Numbered from the stretch's first letter, positions 10,568 through 22,347 are shown. The stretch is 64,000 nt of DNA from Solicoccozyma terricola (GCA_001600875.1 BCLD01000005.1:1145327-1209326); one strand, 5' to 3'. The notes: generated from the letters alone by a model not told the origin. Made by a program: numbers and translations.

Positions 10568-12412
10568 ATGGATCACTTCATGACATCTGCTCCGGCAGTC
10601 ACAGTCACCATCATGTCTGACTCGCCAAGCAACTACTTTTATCGACCGCCCCCAGTCCAGATGGACAACTACGCGGAGATCCTGCCAACGGAGCACATCC
10701 ACATGAGCGGTCGGATTCACATACACTCCAAAGAACCTCGTTTGGCGAAACAGTTGCTGGTCAAATACTCCACATCGTACCAGATGGCATTTCCAGGTGA
10801 AGCAAGCCCCGAGATATCTCCAATTGTAGTGTCGCGGGAGGTATACTGACATGTACCCAAAAATACGACAGGCAGAGGAAGAGAAACAGGCGTGCTCGAT
10901 GAGCGTACCCTTCTCTTCGGGGAGGGAGAAGCACTGCGAATCGACGCAGGCGACAACTAGTGCGTAGTCTGCCAATATCGCATACACCTTCCTTCCCCCT
11001 TCCACATCGTCTGAAACCCTTGGTCCATCTCAGCTTCGACTACCTGTTCATATTCGGCAACACCCTTCCCGGCTTCACTCGTACGCCATACGGCCGCATC
11101 AATCATCGTATAGAAGCGAGATTAGTAGGAGCGCCGACGTCACGCTTCGGCGGTCTGTTCGGCTCGCCCAGCCTATCTCCACGGCGATCCTCATCCCCAG
11201 GTTCATCGAACGGCGGACGATCGCCTGTTCGACCGGGGTCACCGAAACGAAGCAGCTCGCCTCGCATATCCTTCTCCTCCCTCACTCCACCGCTCTCACC
11301 ACCCACCAGCGCTTTCTCCTTCAAACACGGCCCTGGCTCACCTAGCGCTAGCTCACTCGTGCTCCCTTCCACCGTCCTCGGGTCGCCTCAGGAGGACATC
11401 AAGTGGGTACAAGGCACACTCACCGACACAAAAGACTTGTGGATTTATCCAGTCAAGGATGTACGTGGTGCAGCAACTGGATTGGACATTTACGCAAGGC
11501 CAACAGTGCCCGATCTCGGATTGTGGCCATGGTCTATCGAGATGCGAAACTGCACAGTCGGCAACTTTCTCCTTTTCAAAACGAGTATGGTGGGAGGTCA
11601 CCCGCTAGCCACAATCCACGCCATCAGACTGTACATCGCCGAATCGATTACTTTGAAGTCGCTACAAAGACCAGACGACGAGCCGACTGAAGTGCCTCCC
11701 ATCAACAGCCTGCTGGCGAGCTGGGGTCATTTACCAAAGGATAAACGACAGCCCATTTGGGAGGGTGAAGATGTGCCACAGAAATGCGGCGCGATGATGG
11801 AGACTGTCGAGTTGGAAAAGATGTGTAGGCTGCCAGATGAAAACAAGATGAGGCCGTCGACGTTACCCGGGTGAGCTTTGTCTGCGCCATGCTGTCTGTG
11901 CTATCAAGCGTTCTGACAGTGGGAAACAAACCCTCGTTACCACAGCATTCAAACACCCTTACATATCAAACACGAATTCCGCATGCAGATCTACTTTAGT
12001 GTTTGGGGAGAGGATGTTCAGGGTAACCCACTGCCAAACGGGGGCCCGGGCGAGCCTCGTTTGGCGACAGTGACCCATCCGGTGATGGTTGCAGGGGTGA
12101 GTGTGGCGAGATGCATTTCGTGTTCTCGAGCTGACTTTTCTTCGCCTGTTCCATTCCTGTAAACAGTGCTGTAACATCTTTGAGATGCATCTGCCTACGT
12201 ATCAGGACGCCATCAGTCCAGCGCAGGCTCCCGTCATACCGCCTCACGAAGGAATCATGGAGAACTGTGCTTGTGGCATGCCGCTTGAGATGCTGTTCGC
12301 TAGAGAGCTTGCGAGGGATCATGGGATTACTGATGAAGGGCCAGAAGGCGGCGAGCGGGGGAGGACTAGTGAGAGGAAGGCGGAGTTTGAGAGCGGTGTG
12401 TTGGATACCTAG
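10568..12412 (+). CDS. Arrestin-like protein
   Basis: Fungal arrestin-related proteins act as adaptors for ubiquitin ligases in membrane-protein endocytosis; that role is inferred from the fold only. Exon 1 (MDHFMTSAPA) contains EHIHMSGRIHIHSKEP and the next exons DERTLLFGEGEALRI and YFDYLFIFGNTLPG, a beta-sandwich pattern of the arrestin N-domain. A Ser/Pro/Arg-rich insert (11125-11390) separates this from a second beta-rich half with DLWIYPVKDVR, MRNCTVGNFLLFKTS and HIKHEFRMQIYFSVWG, the arrestin C-domain style. The tail has CGMPLEMLFARE and a charged end; stop at 12410. Five exons join in phase (for example DNY|FDYL across the intron near 10962-11034). No PPxY motif was noticed. Confidence 0.7.
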
Positions 12413-12562
12413 CCGCGGAGTGCCGATAAGGAAAATAATAGATGCGAGGCTTTTGGCTTCTGATTCGGTAGAATCATTTCACTCTGATAGACATGTACGG
12501 ATTATAATAAATGCGTTTAGGTGCGATACAACTGAAACTGGCACATACCCCCTTGAAAATCG

Positions 12563-14477
12563 TCATAACATCTCAATCTCCATCTGGTACCCGCATTCTT
12601 CACAAGTCCTTCGCGTGGTACCATCATCAAACTCCTCTTCGACCCAGACGTGCTCATGTTCCGCGTCATTACGTTTCTGCCAGACGTTGGCTCGAGTACG
12701 ACGACGTAGTCTGCGAGAGATTTGATGCGTGGATCAACATCCACGTCCGGCAGCAAAAACGAAATCAGCGATCCCGACTCACTCCCTCAGACCTTGTTCA
12801 AACTTTGCCTCTCTCTTTTGTTTCTTCAACCCTTCGCGACGTTCATATTCCTCATCAAGACCCTCGGGACCTCCCCACTTTTTGAAAGCGACAGCTTCGA
12901 CCTGATGTGGCGGAGGAAAAGAGTCAGCAAAACGACGTCTCCTGTTGGCCAGGCGACAAACCCGGATCTGACCCACCTGACACCGCAAATACAACATCAT
13001 GTTGGAATACGTCGACGCGTGAGGATTCGCTTTCAGCAGATGAGGCAGGAAGTCTTCATCTTTCAGCTCTGGATCAGTCAGAAGGTAGTCCTGGAGGGTA
13101 GGAGGACGAGACGTTAGGTGTTCCCATGTCCAAGTGCCTGGGAGTGATCAGACCATCAAGGTCAGTCTCACCTCCTTGCACTCTGTCTTGGTCAACAGCG
13201 AATACTTGTCTGCGAATTCATTCTTGCATCGTCTGCAGACCAGTACACCGAATACCTGAGTAGTGCGGGGGTTCAAGCGAGATGTCAGCGGATTGCGGAG
13301 AGGTGAACTGCGGCTTGGAGACCCCTTGTTACCTTGAAGAGTTGATGCTCGATTTCCAACGATTTACAATGTTCGCATCGTGGAGATTCATTCGGATTTA
13401 TAGCTAGATTTCCGTTTCGATCAGATTCTTTGAATCTGTTCGCCCACTGTCAAACCCCACTTACCAGGCTCTTCACCCTCCTTCATCATCATCCTTTCCC
13501 TCGCTCTCTCTCTCTCGATCTGTGCCAGACTTTTGGCACCGGATGTTGAGACGTCGTCTTCGGTAAGGAAACCGCCTTTGGAGTTGTGTAATTTTGAGAG
13601 GTCGTATTCAAAGTATTTACCCTGTGACCCGCGCGGGGGTGGGGAGAAGGAGATCAGCAAAAGGGTGGAGAGAAGACCGTGAGAGGAGTTTCGGAAAAGC
13701 CTCAGTCCCGAGTTTGCGTGTTCGAGATACCTCAAGGAGTCGATATAGGCAGGATGGTAGCCATTCTTTCCCCTCGTCGTCTGGAGAACACTCCGCATTT
13801 CACCTGCGAGGACGGGTTTGTGTGATCGAGCCATGTTTCTGACGTCGACCTGCTGCATTTCGCTGCCATACAAGTCTGGCAGTAGCATGCGAGGTCGTTG
13901 TTGGTGGAGTGATCGTCTACCATGCATATCGAGCGGCCTGTGGCTTTGACGCGGATTTGTCGATCCAGCAGGGTACCCGCTCCCAGCTCCCATTTCCCAT
14001 GTCCCACCACGGAGTATATTGAGCTATAATCGTGAAAGACAGGAGTCTTCGCTACGCTCAAGGATATAATGCTCGCTGCGCTCGCGAAGAGATTCTTCGC
14101 TATACTCAGGGACATAGTGCTCGCTACGCTCGCGAAGACAGTCTTCGCTACGCTCAGGGACATGGTGCTCGCTACGCTCGCAAAGACATTCTTCGCTTCG
14201 CTCATGGAGATATGGCTCGCTACGCTCGCGACTCGCTACGCTCACGACTCACCAACCTGGAATCCCTAGGCAAGGGAACTTCATTCCCTTGTACGGCCAC
14301 CTGACCCCTCACCGCATCCCTACTCGACTTGGGCTGCTCCACCCTCCGATTAACCAAGGCCGGCACGACCTCCTTGGCCCTCTTCACCGCCTGAGCCTGG
14401 GACTTGATCGCATGTTTGGCTTTTAAGCGTGCGAGGTTTGCTGCGCGGTGTTCAGCTGGAGTGAGCTGGGATGACAT
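12563..14477 (-). CDS. RAD14: DNA damage-binding nucleotide excision repair protein (RAD14/XPA)
   Basis: Verifies damage and positions the incision complex in nuclear nucleotide excision repair. Exon 1 starts [20 protein letters not shown] and ends PLPRDSRL. A 631-nt intron follows, then [19 protein letters not shown], exactly the XPA core entry. The zinc finger is CEHCKSLE with, 20-odd residues later, [20 protein letters not shown], then LLTKTECKE. The DNA-binding end reads [47 protein letters not shown]. The last exon reads [19 protein letters not shown] and ends at a TGA at 12563. All seven exons join in phase. The first intron is far longer than its neighbours and contains a minisatellite. 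The gene is divergent from the carnitine carrier with a 410-bp shared promoter. Confidence 0.93.
14046..14252 (+). repeat. 48-bp minisatellite in the first RAD14 intron
   Basis: About 3.5 units of 48 bp, with clear unit starts near 14071, 14119 and 14167, each opening with GCTCGCTACGCTCGC and carrying CTTCGCTACGCTC in the middle. The array runs right up to the RAD14 5' splice site at 14252. The core is a near-palindrome (GAGCGTAGCGAGC on the minus strand). The unit length is a multiple of three and all copies stay open in several frames on both strands, which creates spurious ORFs. Confidence 0.85.
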
Positions 14478-14887
14478 TGTGTGGTGGTGGTTGGGGGTGA
14501 GATGATGGACTACCGGCCGCGAGCAGGGTAAGGGTTAGTTGAAGTTGAACGGGTGGTTGAAACGAATAGATGGTGACGTAATCCCGCCACCCGGCGCTTG
14601 CTGGCTGCGCTGTGACACGTGATACCATCTCCCTCTCACTATCACGTGTCACCCTCCCCCCCCCCCCCCAACTATGACGTGGCAACCCCCCCTCTCCTCC
14701 CCCGCCACGGCCGTCAGTACCCGGTGATAAGCGGAGGTTGGCCCGGGGAATGAGCATCGTCCAAGTACAGAATATCAAGTCCCGCAAACAATCATACACC
14801 ACCACTCACCACTCACCAGCCACCACCACCACCACCACAGCCCACCCCTCCCCTCCCCTCCATCTCACCTACCATCCCCACGCCATC
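14478..14887. promoter_or_regulatory. Divergent RAD14/carnitine-carrier promoter with paired CACGTG E-boxes
   Basis: Two CACGTG sites at 14616-14621 and 14643-14648 lie in a perfect 13-bp inverted repeat (14612-14624 and 14640-14652, 15-bp spacer). A TGACGTGG CRE-like site follows near 14675, after a 14-nt C run (14656-14669). CACGTG is the site of bHLH factors in fungi; which factor acts here is unknown. Confidence 0.6.
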
Positions 14888-16413
14888 ATGTCCGACTTCG
14901 CAGCAGACACCATGGCAGAGCAAAAACAGCCAAAAGTCACCCCATTAAAGAGTTTTATCAGTGGTGGTTTTGGAGGTGTATCCGCCGTTCTAGTTGGTGA
15001 GTAATTGGATGGCTATTTCCCCAGAAATGGGGGGTGGGTGGGGGTGGGGTGGGGTGGGGTGGGGTAGGGGTTCGGGGTTGTTTACTTATGCTCTACCTTG
15101 TCTTCTACATCGTCTTCTACCCTCCACTCTACCACTACCCTCACCCCCACCTCCACGGTACCCTTCCTCCTCCAGGTCAGCCATTCGATCTCACCAAAGT
15201 CAGACTCCAAACAGCCGCTCCGGGAACATACACCGGTGCAGTAGATGTAGTTAGAAAGACACTAGCAAAGGATGGAATTAGAGGAATGTATCGTGGAATG
15301 GGACCACCAATCGTTGGTGTTACACCTATCTTTGCCATTTCTTTCTGGGTAAGTCGGGATCTCTCCTATGGTCTTGGCGGAAATACAATGTGTCCCATGA
15401 CTCACCAATCTCGTTCCTCTGGTGTTTTTTTCTATTTCTTTTTCTTTTCTTTTCTGTTCACGTGGGTGCATGCCATGCCATACCCAGGGCTACGACATGG
15501 GAAAACGTCTCGTCTTCTCTCTAACTCCGAATCGAACAACAACAACACTAACCTCACCTGAACTCGCATTCGCCGGATTCTTCTCCGCAATCCCACAAAC
15601 ACTCGTAGCTGGACCAGCTGAACGTGTTAAAGTTTTATTACAAATTCAAGGTCAAGGAGGTGGTGGGAAAGTTTATACTGGACCGGTGGATGTTGTTAGA
15701 CAACTTTACAAGGAAGGTGGGATCAGGAGTATCTTTAGAGGAACAGCGGCGACGTTGGCGAGGGATGGTCCGGGTAGTGCAGCGTGAGTGGGAAGCCCTG
15801 TCTGTGGTGGCAGCCAGAGGCTGTCAGCAATTCAGCAAACGGAAACACCCCCCCCCCCCCCCCCCCTGCACACACACTAATACAAGTCTACCACCACTAC
15901 AGCTACTTTGTATCCTACGAAACAGTCAAAAGATACCTAACGCCAGCCGATTCAACGACATTAAGTCTACCAGCCGTCATCATGGCAGGAGGATGTGCCG
16001 GAGTGGCAATGTGGAGTATTGCAATTCCACCTGATACCATAAAATCTAGGTTACAATCTGCACCGAATGGAACGTATACCGGGTTCATGGATTGTGCGAG
16101 GAAATTGATAGCGAAAGATGGGGTGCCTGCGTTGTGGAAAGGTTTCGGACCAGCGGTGAGTTTGGTAGTGTAGAGGCTTTGTTGCCAACGGGTGGAACGG
16201 AAACTGATCAATGCTGGGAAAATTCTTCGTAGATCCTTCGTGCCTTCCCTGCCAATGTGAGTGATTTTCTACAAGCACAGAGAAGTATTCTTTTTGGTCC
16301 CTCCCGACCGACCGCGCCGCTGACCCCGCTCGCTCCCCCCTCGTTTCCCTCGATAGGCCGCTACTTTCCTCGGTGTCGAGCTATCACTGAAAGCAATGAA
16401 CACGCTCTGGTGA
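14888..16413 (+). CDS. CRC1: Mitochondrial carnitine/acylcarnitine carrier
   Basis: Inner-membrane exchanger moving acylcarnitine into mitochondria for carnitine. It is a three-repeat mitochondrial carrier: the PX[DE]XX[KR] signatures are QPFDLTKVRL, GPAERVKVLL and PPDTIKSRL, each ending an odd-numbered helix. GTYTGAVDVVRKTLAKDG and GTYTGFMDCARKLIAKDG are the matching matrix loops. SFISGGFGGVSAVLVG opens helix 1 and FPANAATFLGVE closes the last repeat, as in the carnitine carrier subfamily. The ATG at 14888 precedes a short hydrophilic leader. Exons include a 24-nt micro-exon (16233-16256, ILRAFPAN). An intron contains a 19-nt C run (15848-15866). Alternative: another carrier of the ornithine/carnitine branch. 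Confidence 0.88.
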
Positions 16414-16843
16414 TTTCTACAAGAAACAACCCCTCGTATAACACAACTGTGCGACTAAAAAAAATGTGGATTACAATGGTATTGTCTGGGGCGGGTGGGG
16501 TTTGATCAACGAGATAAATCGTCGCCGTTTGTATGGTTTTTTTCTACAAGTCCAATAAATACATGGGTGTTCTAGAGTATATCGACGGTTTGGCGATCGT
16601 CGTTGCTGTTTTATGCTGCATGGGTCCCAGACTGTGAGCGGCGCATTATTAATCCTGAACGTTTGCGGTTCTTCAGTGCGAAGGCATGGACTGGATTTGG
16701 TCGCCTCCGTCTTGGTGCTTCCGTGCTGGACAAGCATTCGTAGATTCGTCGTTGGTCGTTTTCCGTCGTCGCGTGCAGCGAGTACGAGGTGTTTGCGAAA
16801 TCCAATTTTTTTTTTTTTCCCGGATTCGCTCTTCCTTGATCCA
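16414..16843. other. Convergent intergenic region, carnitine carrier / EFM7
   Basis: Shared 3' flank of two convergent genes. No coding stretch or RNA gene recognised. Confidence 0.4.
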
Positions 16844-17788
16844 TCATGGAGTCCCGCTTCCTATCTCTCCTCCATCTATCCCGGAGACCTTCTCACCACC
16901 CTTCCATCTCATAGCCCAACCCCATACCGTCCCTCGCAACGACCGATCCCCTTTATCCTCCTCGAACATTACTCCGTATTTTGTCTCACGAACCACCTCT
17001 TCCACATCCCATCCACGCTCTCTCGCCAGTTTGAAAAATCCCAAATCGCGTTCCGCAAACTGGGGTAAATGATGGGAATGGAATACGAGAGCGACGCCGG
17101 TTGGTGAAATCGTACGTTCGCAGCTGATAATGAGAGCTTGGTGTTGAGAATGGTTGAAGATGAGGTCGGAGAGTATGAGGAGGGCGAATCGAGGGTCGTT
17201 GTTCCCTTCTTGGCTTTCTAGTGATCGAAGGATAGGTGATGGATCCTTTCCCCACAGATGCCCCGCTACCACCACCGCCTGACCCTTCTCCTCGTCTCCG
17301 TCCGCGCATTCTATACCTGCATGTCGAACGTTCCATCGTATATTCTCCAACAACCCCTCGTCAGGGTAATCTGTCACCACGACTTTTTTCGCACCTTCCA
17401 ATGAACAAACGACACTGGGCAATCCAGCACCTGCACCGAGCTCTAATACGTTCTTGCCTTGTACCAGCTCGGGGTTGGCAGCTAGGTAATCGCAGAACAC
17501 CTTGGATGCATTCCAGAGATGATGTGCCCATAGTGGATGTTGGGAGACGAGACGAATGGTGATGAGACCGTTGTTGGAGTTGGTGTTGGGTCTTTCGTAC
17601 GTGGCGAATGTTGGAGGAGGGGTTGCAGGTCGAGTTTCTTCCTAGGGAAGTGGAGACGGGGGGGGGGTTAGATTGGTGCGGGGGCGGAAGGGGGGAACTG
17701 GGCATGATGATAATGAACTCACAGGAAACATATTGTCTAGATCGAGGTTGTCATCTTCACCATCAGTGTCGATTTCCGATGCAGCCAT
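16844..17788 (-). CDS. EFM7: Protein N-terminal and lysine methyltransferase EFM7 (NNT1-like)
   Basis: Cytosolic class I SAM methyltransferase that in yeast methylates elongation factor 1-alpha at its N-terminus and adjacent lysine. Exon 1 encodes MAASEIDTDGEDDNLDLDNM; after an intron (about 17645-17730) the text continues EETRPATPPPTF and ISIRL-type strand (GLITIRLVSQHPLWAHHL), typical of this family's N-terminal beta-hairpin. ELGAGAGLPSVVCSL is the SAM-binding loop, VVTDYPDEGLLENIRWNV the acidic-loop/asparagine signature, and LLILSDLIFNHSQH the motif IV region. The C-terminal Gly-rich tail is longer than in yeast. Start chosen because it gives the conserved acidic leader. Convergent with the carnitine carrier, divergent from KEI1. 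Confidence 0.88.
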
Positions 17789-18224
17789 GGTGTCTATGTT
17801 GGTGGTATGTGTGCGAGGGGATGTGGGATATGGGTGATGCACTGGTGATATTCCCAACTTTTTTGAAATATTATTCCACACCGCGGGATTCTCGCCACCG
17901 CGTCGCACCCACTGGTCATGGCAACAGCTGGCAGTTGGCAGTTGGCAGTTGGCAGTTGGCAGTTGGCAGCAGTTCGCAGAGGTGGTCCGTCCCTCCCCCA
18001 CACACATGGGACGGCGATGATGGAAGGATGGCAGGTCGGGGTTCCCATCCTCAGTCCCTTGAAGCTTGGACATGGATCATATCTGCTGCTAGCCCCCCCT
18101 GGCCTCTGTGTTGATTAGTCAGCAGCAATTGTTCAGATTCAACCAGATCAACCCCCCCCTCCCCCCCTCCTCCCATATCCACCGACATCCTCTCCCCTCC
18201 CTACCATCCCATCCCATCCCAGCC
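17789..18224. promoter_or_regulatory. Divergent EFM7/KEI1 promoter with a 7-bp tandem repeat
   Basis: Holds 5.7 copies of GGCAGTT at 17930-17969. C-rich tracts lie just upstream of the KEI1 start. No other element recognised. Confidence 0.55.
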
Positions 18225-19491
18225 ATGCCACTCATATCAAGCAAGTTCTTTCGTCCGGCCGCAAAAGTGAATTCATTCTTCGGTTTGCTGGATATCAAGT
18301 CGGGTATGTCAGGGCCATTCGTCGTCACCCTGTGTGATGTCTGGAAGAGTCTTGTTGCTGATCACCCCCCCCTCCCCCCACTCCCCCCTATCTTCATCAT
18401 TCTTAAGGCGCTGAGATCATCCTACTATTCGGAGTAAGTCGTTGGTCCTCCCAGAAAACTAATCGGTCCATTGCTGATCCCTCCCCTCCCCTCTCTCCCC
18501 GACCCATCGCTTCCCGCAGCTACTCAACAAAGTAGCAGGCATATACGGTCTAATCTCCTTATTCACTGGAGGAGACATATATCAACTTTCATTCTATGCG
18601 TATTCTGCTGTGACGGCGGTGCTGTTTGTTTGGGGTATGCGAGCTGTTTCCGAGGTGCGTGTGTGTAGATGTTTGGGATGTTGTTCATCCACCATCCCCT
18701 CCCCCCCTCCCCCCGCGTTGCTTCCACTGGCTAATGAGAACCCTGTCCGTTTGACTTGCACATGAAATCGATCACCTCACAGGAATCATCATCCCACGTC
18801 TTGATCCTCTCTCATTTATATACCCTAGATCACATCATTCAAACGATTTACACTTTACATTTCGCAATCTCATATTGGGCTTCCCCACATGATGGACGAA
18901 GAGTGGCTAATTCTCAAGCTCAAAAGGATATGATAGATTTAGCAATCTCGAGAGGTGAAATTGGAGCAGAGAGAGAAGGTGGAGAAGTTTTGGCGATGGG
19001 ATTATGGAAGGAGGAAAGAGGGACGGCAGGTTTTGTGCTTGTTATTGCTTGGTTGATCAAGGTGAGGAGGAATGGGTTGGCGGAAGGAATACCGTGGTGG
19101 TGGGGGTTGTTGATTTCGTTGTTTTTTTTTTTTTTTTGCCCTCCTTTCTCTCTAGATCTACTTCGTCGTAGTACTATACTCTTACGCAGCTCATCTACGG
19201 AAAAACACATACCATTCACTCCCTCTATCATCATCACCATCTAAACCGTCCACATCGACTTTTTCAACAGATGACCAAATCGAGATCGTTACCTCGATAG
19301 CGACAGAATACGACAGTGATGTATCACCGTCTAGTGATGTTGGGAAGGGGAAGGGGAAGGGGAAAGGTAGAGGGAGAGTGACGGTGGGAGACGTTGTGGA
19401 GGAGGAATTCAGATGGGAGAGTGATGATGAAGAAGGTGGTGAGGAGATGGTTGGGAGGATGGATAAGAGTACGCGGCGTTCGAAGGATTGA
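18225..19491 (+). CDS. KEI1: Inositolphosphorylceramide synthase regulatory subunit KEI1
   Basis: Golgi membrane partner of AUR1, the inositolphosphorylceramide synthase. The N-terminus MPLISSKFFRPAAKVNSFFG leads into LLDIKSG, AEIILLFG, then LLNKVAGIYGLISLFTGG and YQLSFYAYSAVTAVLFVWGM: the four-helix layout and the N-K-x-x-G-I-Y-G-L signature of KEI1. A further helix pair is in LIAWLIK- and IYFVVVLYSYAAHLRK. The C-terminal 100 residues are hydrophilic, acidic and contain a GKGKGKGKGRGR lysine/glycine repeat. Start ATG at 18225 is the first in the exon; six short exons. Family membership rests on recalled motifs. Confidence 0.75.
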
Positions 19492-19556
19492 GTCGGGAGG
19501 AGAGAGTAGGTAGATGATGATTGCATCGAGTACTGGAGAGATGGGGTAGTGTAGCG

Positions 19557-19592
19557 GTATCCAAAGTATCCAAGTATCCAAGTATCCAAGTA
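19557..19592 (+). repeat. 8-bp tandem repeat GTATCCAA, about 4 copies
   Basis: Lies in the intergenic gap between KEI1 and allantoinase, directly readable as four successive GTATCCAA-type units. Confidence 0.7.
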
Positions 19593-19762
19593 ATGCGATG
19601 AGATGGACGCGACTGAGAAGCAACTGGGATGACAAGGGAAGGGATGTGCATGTCGACAACAGGGACATAGACGTAGACCATTCACAAGCACACACATATA
19701 GCATACCCACACACACACCGCACACACCCCACACCCACACCACCACCCAATCCCTATTCATC

Positions 19763-21840
19763 ATGGCACGAGGGTATGTCCTCTTTCGTTCGTCCTCTGG
19801 ACATCCACTAACCACACCACCCCTCACCTTCCCTTCCAGACGAGGAATACCACGAGGTGGCTCTCGAGGTGGTCGTAGAGAAGAACCTACATCTACCCCA
19901 CACAGTTCCAATTCCCACCCATCCGACTTCAAACACCCCATCTATCCCACCCCGCGCACTGGACTTCTCGTCATTGTCTCCAGGTCTACCATCCTTCCAA
20001 CCCACGAGGAACCCCAACCAGCTACAATCGAAATAGATAGAGAGACCGGGAGGATTGTTAATGTCTGGGTGGATGAATTGAGAGGTAGGGAGCAGTATGA
20101 GAATGTCATAGATGCTGAATGGGTTTTGATCGAGGAGGGAAAGGTGTTATTACCGGGTTTAGTGGAGTGAGTTTGTTTGGGGGAGAGGGGGGGGGGGGGG
20201 GGAGAGGGGGATTTCCTCGATCCGAAGTGGAAATGGTCGGCTGATGGTGGTTAGCTATACTTCTCAGCGCACATGTCCACTTGAATGCTCCGGGACGATG
20301 CGCATGGGAAGGTCATCAAACAGGAACGGCAGCTGCAGTCGCCGGAGGAGTAACAACTCTAATAGATATGCCACTCAATTCACTCCCTCCAACCACCACA
20401 GTTTCCAACTTGGAAAGTAAACTACGAATGGCTAGATTCGGTGTTGAACCAGGAGATGAAGATGAGCAGGCGTTGTTGGATTCAATTGAGGAGATACGTG
20501 GGGAAGGGGAGAGATTGTTAGATTTATTGAAGAGACCGAGGTTGGATAGCAAGTTGGGTGGGTTGTGGTGCGATTTGGGTTTCTGGGGTGGGTTATTGCC
20601 ATCAAATAAGGTGAGTGGGAGAAGGGATCGGGCTTTGGGCGTTATAGGACCGATGTTGATGAAAATACTTGGAATTGGTTGTTGCTTTCAGGCCGACTTG
20701 AAACCATTACTAGAACAGGGAGTCAAGGGGTTTAAATGCTTCATGATCGAGTCCGGAGTCGATGTAAGCTGTGATATACCGATGACTTGTTGTTGACCAA
20801 TCACTGACAGTCGCACGATCACCACCTCAGGAGTTCCCAATGGTCACGGAAGAAGATATCGAGGAGGCGATCAAGATGTTGAAGGTAAGCCCTTGGCGTT
20901 GTGTCTTATTCCACCGCCCACCGTCTGACCACCTCTTCTCCCCGCCGCGCAGGGAACCCCTACCGTCCTCCTCTTCCATGCCGAGATGGGAGACCTTCCC
21001 GACGTACATGACCATCACGCCGGTCGCGTGTCCTATCAACGATTCCTCGACTCCCGACCTGACAACCTCGAACTCGACGCTATCAGCGTGATCATTCGAC
21101 AGCTGCGGAAACAAGCCAAAGTGGTCAAGAAGCGAGATCAGCAAGTTCGTGCGCATGTCGTTCATCTGGCTTCCGCCGAAGCAGTGCCAGCCATCAAGGA
21201 AGCGAGGGAGGAGGGTCTTCCCCTCTCTATCGAGACCACTTTCCATTACCTGGTCGCAAGCGCGGATCATGTACCCAACACGCCGACGCCGTCCACGGAA
21301 TACAAATGTTGTCCGCCGCTGAGATCAGAGGCGAATCGGTTCGCCCTCTGGAAAGCACTGGAGGATGGTGTGATTGATTACGTCGTGTCCGATCACTCGC
21401 CGTGTACCCCCGATCTCAAGGATGGCGGAGATGATGGTTTCATGAATGCTTGGGGTGGAATCTCCGCGTTGGGTTTGGGATTGTCCCTCATGTGGACAGA
21501 AACAGGTCGTCGGAATCTGCTAAAGGCCAAAGGCGACCTCACCGGTCCTGAAATTGGTCTCAGTCATATCGTTCGGTGGTGCGCAACCAAGACGGCGGAA
21601 CAAGTCGGGTTGGCCGGACGAAAGGGAGTCATCGCTGTCGGTGCTGATGCCGATTTCGTCGTCTTCGATCCCGAGGCTACCTTCAAGGTTTCCAAAGACT
21701 CGCTGCTGTTCAAGAACAAGATTTCGCCGTTCATTGGGAGGACGTTGAAGGGTAAGGTAGAGCAGACGTATCTACGGGGTAATGTGGTTTACCATGCGAC
21801 AGTCGGTCCCGTTGGGAAGCGATTGGGCGAGTTGTTATGA
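19763..21840 (+). CDS. DAL1: Allantoinase
   Basis: Hydrolyses allantoin to allantoate in purine degradation; a binuclear-zinc amidohydrolase. Metal ligands are visible: AHVHLN (first two histidines), GFKCFM with the carboxylated lysine, LLFHAEM, VVHLAS, and the aspartate in VVSDHSPC. GGVTTLIDMPLNSLPP and the end ADADFVVFDPEATF fit the family. A charged insert near 20425-20545 (GVEPGDEDEQALLDSIEE) lengthens the protein relative to bacterial allantoinases. The first exon may be only MARG before an intron (19773-19839) whose retention would also stay open; the N-terminal Arg/Gly-rich stretch is therefore uncertain. One intron has a 16-nt G run (20187-20202). No other purine-catabolism gene is adjacent. 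Confidence 0.92.
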
Positions 21841-22347
21841 TGGTGTAGAACGGACAGAGTATCGACGGGCGTCAAGGTAACGACTATTCGTAATGAATGG
21901 ATGAGCAATTGCATTTGTCCGGTAATGAAATATATACAACTCGCATGAACTATGGTATGAGTGGAATGGACGGTGATCACTCGCACGTATGGCGTTCTCG
22001 AGAATGCATAGCCTAAACAGCGTAATGTGGCCAATGAGACCAGAGTGATCCGGTCCCTAGATGCCATCAATTCGCGCCGGGAGGGCTGGGCCTTCGCAGG
22101 ATCAACTTCAGACTGCAGACCTTTTCGAAATGCGTCTTCCAGGCGAGCTCGATGTCGCCGTGGTCATCTGACGATGAAGATATCTTCTGTCGGAAAGTTT
22201 TGCAGTGGTGGTGTCCATCCATCCGTCGTGATAATTTGCAGGAGTGAGTGAGTGGGCGCCAAAAAAAAGTCTCCTAGCACGCTGTGTCCGAATCACTGAG
22301 ACGCTCCATGCTTTTTGCAATTGCGGAGAACGATGATTGTTCTCCTA
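21841..22347. other. Convergent intergenic region, allantoinase / POP5
   Basis: No recognisable gene. Short open stretches exist, but none carries a family motif. Confidence 0.4.

Noticed and set aside
13421..14245. Long minus-strand and plus-strand open frames with repeated R-S-E-type peptides across 13620-14245
   Set aside because: They run through the RAD14 intron; the direct join PLPRDSRL to GKYFEYDL matches the XPA family exactly, and the peptides come from the 48-bp repeat.
17930..18120. Open frames with repeated A-V-G-S-W-Q-L type peptides
   Set aside because: They are translation of the 7-bp promoter repeat, not a gene.
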